A DNA stretch of 8,649 nt from an uncultured bacterium (GTDB lineage: Bacteria; Bacillota; Clostridia; Oscillospirales; Oscillospiraceae), in assembly GCA_949288405.1 (NCBI GenBank), contig CASEKM010000050.1:1-8649 (forward strand). The letters are read 5' to 3'. Shown here piece after piece: positions 6,466-8,649 of the stretch. Position 1 is the first letter of the stretch; every line of letters starts with the position of its first letter. A program made the translations under genes and the position numbers. The notes beneath the pieces were generated by a model, which saw only the letters and a program-made list of their open reading frames with translations, did not search any database and had not been told where the DNA came from.

Positions 6466-6963
6466 TTACAGCCCCTCCATCAGATCGACCAGCATGTAGT
6501 TCTCGTCCACGTTGACCTGGCGGACGAATTCGTCCACCGCGGGGATCATCCACTCCCGCTCCCCGCCCCGGACCACATACACGTTGTTGGCGGGGAGGGT
6601 GAGCACGTCGGCGATCTTGCCCAGCACCTTTCCGGTCTCGGCCTCCCGCACCTCCATGCCCATCAGGTCGGCCAGGAAGAAGGCCCCCTCCGGCAGGTCG
6701 GCGTCCTTCCGGTCGATGTACAAAACGGCGTTGCGCAGGGCCAGCGCCCCATTCACGTCGGTGATGTCCTTCAGCTTCAGGATCACCATATTCTTGTGGA
6801 CTCTCGCCCGCTCCACCTGGATGGGCCAGTGGGCCTCGTCCACATAGAGGGTCTTGAACCGGCACAGAAAGTCCGGGGAGTCCGCCCAGGGCTGGACCTT
6901 CACCTCGCCCATGAGGCCGTGGACATTGGTGATCTTTCCTATCTCCAAATACTGCTGTTTCAT
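6466..6963 (-). CDS. rimM: Ribosome maturation factor RimM
   Basis: Assembly factor that binds the 30S subunit through S19 and helps maturation of the 16S rRNA 3' (head) domain; cytoplasmic. The 165-residue product has the normal length. The N-terminal beta-barrel domain (about 5-86) opens with IGKITNVHGLMGEVKV. The C-terminal PRC-barrel domain (about 93-165) has FFLADLMGMEV, NNVYVV, WMIPAVDEFVRQVNVDENYMLVDLMEGL-type ending (138-165). ATG at 6963 is preceded by GGGAGG six bases away. Upstream, an intrinsic terminator separates it from khpA; downstream comes the sensor kinase, not the usual trmD. Expression probably depends on readthrough of that terminator or on a promoter I cannot recognise. 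Confidence 0.95.
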   Translation of the reverse strand: MKQQYLEIGKITNVHGLMGEVKVQPWADSPDFLCRFKTLYVDEAHWPIQVERARVHKNMVILKLKDITDVNGALALRNAVLYIDRKDADLPEGAFFLADLMGMEVREAETGKVLGKIADVLTLPANNVYVVRGGEREWMIPAVDEFVRQVNVDENYMLVDLMEGL

Positions 6964-6996
6964 GGTAAACCTCCCTCAGCGGGCTTAAAAGACTAC

Positions 6997-7035
6997 AAAA
7001 AATCTCCTGCTGCGCGGGGCGCGGGCAGGAGACTC
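6997..7035 (-). terminator. Intrinsic terminator between khpA and rimM
   Basis: Minus-strand TCTCCTGC (complement of 7025-7032) pairs with GCAGGAGA (complement of 7003-7010); inside, GCGC/GCGC can extend the stem. TTTTTT (complement of 6997-7002) follows directly. It starts about 13 bp after the khpA stop and leaves only 33 bp to the rimM ATG, which is little room for a new promoter. It is probably a partial terminator tuning rimM relative to rpsP. Confidence 0.85.
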
Positions 7036-7047
7036 TTGTGAAAGGGG

Positions 7048-7278
7048 TCAATCGACGATCTCCACCGAGACGCGCTTGCCGGAGCGCTGGGCCACGGAGC
7101 GGATCAGGGTGCGGAGCTCTTTTGCGATGCGGCCCTGGCGGCCGATCACCTTACCGGTATCCTCCGGGGCGACGCGCAGCTCCAGAATGGTCTCGCCGTC
7201 GGCCTGGATCTCCGTGACCGAGACCTGCTCAGGATGATCCACCAGGTTCTGGGCCACATAGGTCAGAAGCTCTTTCAT
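7048..7278 (-). CDS. khpA: KH-domain RNA-binding protein KhpA (YlqC family)
   Basis: Small single-KH-domain RNA-binding protein of 76 residues, the usual family length (KhpA, YlqC). The RNA-contacting GxxG loop is seen as IGRQGR (G46 and G49), followed by the helix IAKELRTLIRSVAQ and the closing strand KRVSVEIVD. In Gram-positive bacteria KhpA pairs with KhpB and affects cell elongation, division and RNA processing; that is family knowledge, not visible here. A GTG at 7308 would add ten residues but overlaps rpsP. The ATG at 7278 has GGAGGT (complement of 7288-7293) nine bases upstream and begins at the conserved MKELL. It follows rpsP by 19 bp and so is co-transcribed with it. Confidence 0.93.
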   Translation of the reverse strand: MKELLTYVAQNLVDHPEQVSVTEIQADGETILELRVAPEDTGKVIGRQGRIAKELRTLIRSVAQRSGKRVSVEIVD

Positions 7279-7287
7279 TGTGCACAG

Positions 7288-7293
7288 ACCTCC
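7288..7293 (-). promoter_or_regulatory. Ribosome binding site deciding the khpA start
   Basis: GGAGGT on the minus strand, nine bases before the ATG at 7278. It lies within the alternative N-terminal extension from the GTG at 7308, which argues against that longer start. Confidence 0.7.
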
Positions 7294-7297
7294 AGCC

Positions 7298-7537
7298 TTA
7301 GATTGCACCGGCTTTTTTCAGCAGATCACGGACGGTCTCCGTGGGCTGAGCGCCGGTCTTGATCCAAGCCTGGGCGCGGTCCACGTCCACCTTCAGCTCA
7401 GCGGGGTTGACGACAGGGTTGTAAGTGCCGATCTCCTCGATGAAACGGCCATCCCGGGGATAGCGGGAGTCGGCCACGACAATGCGGTAGAAGGGGGCCT
7501 TCTTGGCACCCATGCGGCGCAGTCTGATTTTGACCAT
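7298..7537 (-). CDS. rpsP: 30S ribosomal protein S16
   Basis: Structural protein of the small ribosomal subunit that binds 16S rRNA. The 79-residue product is of normal length and shows the family's conserved opening MVKIRLRRMGAKKAPFYRIVVADSR, followed by PRDGRFIEEIGTYNP and a C-terminal QPTETVRDLLKKAG. ATG at 7537 is preceded by a full GGAGGTGA (complement of 7544-7551) six bases upstream, among the strongest ribosome binding sites in the window. It lies between ffh (65 bp gap) and khpA, the standard Bacillota order. Confidence 0.98.
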   Translation of the reverse strand: MVKIRLRRMGAKKAPFYRIVVADSRYPRDGRFIEEIGTYNPVVNPAELKVDVDRAQAWIKTGAQPTETVRDLLKKAGAI

Positions 7538-7575
7538 TTATATTCACCTCCAAATGAATTTTATCAAATATGTGG

Positions 7576-7594
7576 AAAGCGCCTTGGGCGCTTT
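7576..7594 (-). other. Hairpin between ffh and rpsP
   Basis: AAAGCGCC (7576-7583) and GGCGCTTT (7587-7594) form an 8-bp perfect stem with a three-base loop, just after the ffh stop. No T-run follows on the minus strand, so it is not a standard terminator. It may be an mRNA processing or stability element that separates ffh from rpsP expression. Confidence 0.45.
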
Positions 7595-7602
7595 GCCGCC
7601 GT

Positions 7603-8649
7603 TTAAAAGGGGAAGCCTCCCGGCATCCCGCCGCCCATTCCGGGCATCATGCCGCCCTTCTTGCCCATGCGCTTGCGCAGGCCCCGGGGCAGCTTGCCGC
7701 CGGAGAACTGCTTGGTGATGGACTGGAGCAGCTCGAACTGCTTCAAAAGGCGGTTCACGTCCACCACCTGGGTGCCGGAGCCGGCGGCGATGCGCTTTTT
7801 CCGGCTGGAGTTGAGCACCGAGGGGTTCTCCCGCTCGTAGGGGGTCATGGACTGGATGATGGCGGACATCTGCTTGAACATGCCGGTGTTCAGGTCGGCC
7901 CCCTCCAGGTCGGAGGCCTTTACCCCGGGGAGCATCCCCGCCAGCTCGGTGAGGGAGCCCATGTTCTGCAGTTGGGCCATCTGGTCGTAGAAGTCGGTGA
8001 GGGTGAACTTGTTCTTCCGCAGCTTCTCCTGCAGCTCCAGGGCCTTTTTCTGGTCGAAGTTCTGCTCCGCCTTTTCGATCAGGGAGAGCACGTCGCCCAT
8101 GCCCAGGATGCGGCTGGCCATCCGGTCGGGGTGGAACACCTCGATCTGGTCCAGCTTCTCCCCCACGCCCACAAACTTGATAGGCTTGCCGGTGACCGCC
8201 TTGATGGACAGGGCCGCGCCCCCTCGGGCGTCGCCGTCCAGCTTGGTGAGCACCACGCCGTCGATGTCCAGGGCGTCGTCAAAGGCCTTGGCCGCATTCA
8301 CCGCGTCCTGGCCGATCATGGCGTCCACCACCAGGAGGATCTCGGTGGGCTCCACCGCCGCTTTGATGCGCCGCAGCTCGCCCATGAGCTCCTCGTCCAC
8401 GTGGAGGCGGCCGGCGGTGTCCAGAAACACCAGGTCGTTGCCGTGCTCCTTGGCGTGGGCGATGGCCGCCTTGGCGATGTCCACCGGGTCGGTCTGCCCC
8501 ATCTGGAACACGGGGATGTCCAGCTGCTTGCCCACCACCTCCAGCTGATCGATGGCGGCGGGGCGGTAGATGTCGCAGGCGGCCAGCAGGGGGCGCTTGC
8601 CCTCCTTGCGCTTCATCAGGCCGGCCAGCTTGGCGCAGTTGGTGGTCTT
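7603..8649 (-). CDS. ffh: Signal recognition particle GTPase Ffh (partial, 5' end outside window)
   Basis: Protein component of the signal recognition particle: with 4.5S/6S RNA it binds signal sequences on ribosomes and hands them to FtsY at the membrane. The reading frame runs off the right edge; 348 C-terminal residues are visible and about 100 N-terminal ones (the N domain and the front of the P-loop) are missing. The visible part begins inside the P-loop with KTTNCAKLAGL, then DIYRPAAIDQL, the G3 element FLDTAGRLHVDEEL, the G4 element TKLDGDARGGAAL and the closing GVGEKLDQIEVF. The M domain has QNMGSLTELAGMLPG, MTPYERENPSVLNSSRKKRIAAGSG (RNA-binding region) and a glycine/methionine-rich tail. 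An internal ATG at 8616 is not the start, since the conserved P-loop lies before it. It heads the block with rpsP and khpA. Confidence 0.97.
   Translation of the reverse strand, partial: KTTNCAKLAGLMKRKEGKRPLLAACDIYRPAAIDQLEVVGKQLDIPVFQMGQTDPVDIAKAAIAHAKEHGNDLVFLDTAGRLHVDEELMGELRRIKAAVEPTEILLVVDAMIGQDAVNAAKAFDDALDIDGVVLTKLDGDARGGAALSIKAVTGKPIKFVGVGEKLDQIEVFHPDRMASRILGMGDVLSLIEKAEQNFDQKKALELQEKLRKNKFTLTDFYDQMAQLQNMGSLTELAGMLPGVKASDLEGADLNTGMFKQMSAIIQSMTPYERENPSVLNSSRKKRIAAGSGTQVVDVNRLLKQFELLQSITKQFSGGKLPRGLRKRMGKKGGMMPGMGGGMPGGFPF

Noticed and set aside
4887..6515. Very long open frame antisense to the sensor kinase (542 codons)
   Set aside because: Length alone is tempting, but the composition is that of a shadow frame and the kinase on the minus strand has every expected motif.
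6414..6979. Repeated start-region sequence before rimM and the kinase (CTGAGGGAGGT, 14 of 16 bases alike)
   Set aside because: Both are strong Shine-Dalgarno sites; the similarity is short and can be explained by selection on ribosome binding rather than duplication.
7552..7575. Possible rpsP promoter (GATAAA/TAAAAT-like -10) after ffh
   Set aside because: No acceptable -35 box at 16-18 bases upstream; the AT-rich stretch alone is not enough.

Overview
The window looks like a GC-rich member of the Bacillota, most likely a clostridial gut organism of the Oscillospiraceae type. This is an inference from three things: the gene order ffh-rpsP-khpA-rimM, strong AGGAGG-type ribosome binding sites, and GC-rich genes separated by short AT-rich control regions. 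No species can be named from the sequence alone.

Right part (about 6466-8649, minus strand): a translation and protein-targeting block. It holds the C-terminal three quarters of ffh (signal recognition particle GTPase, running off the right edge), rpsP (ribosomal protein S16), khpA (KH-domain RNA-binding protein) and rimM (30S maturation factor). An intrinsic terminator sits between khpA and rimM, with too little space after it for an ordinary promoter. Where trmD and rplS usually follow rimM in Bacillota, this genome instead has a two-component system.

Middle part (about 3980-6413, minus strand): a CitA/DcuS-type membrane sensor kinase and its CitB/DcuR-type response regulator, essentially contiguous, closed by a strong intrinsic terminator.

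Left part (about 39-3774): two tandem but divergent GltS-family sodium/glutamate symporter genes on the minus strand, each with its own recognisable sigma-A promoter, and a convergent glutaminase gene (glsA) on the plus strand. A strong hairpin separates the convergent genes.

The coherent reading is a glutamine/glutamate acquisition locus: glutaminase makes glutamate from glutamine, the GltS carriers move glutamate (or a related anion), and the kinase, which keeps the R-x-x-H, F and R-x-F positions of carboxylate-sensing relatives, probably senses the substrate. The most interesting signal is non-coding. Both gltS promoters carry the same composite element, GTAAGTAA-N6-CGTTA, preceded by a related repeat 20 bp closer to the promoter, and the element lies exactly 50 bp from the -10 box in both cases although the -35/-10 spacers differ (17 and 18). 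This is a good candidate operator for the neighbouring response regulator. I found no wholly new protein system, mobile element, CRISPR array or tRNA/rRNA gene.
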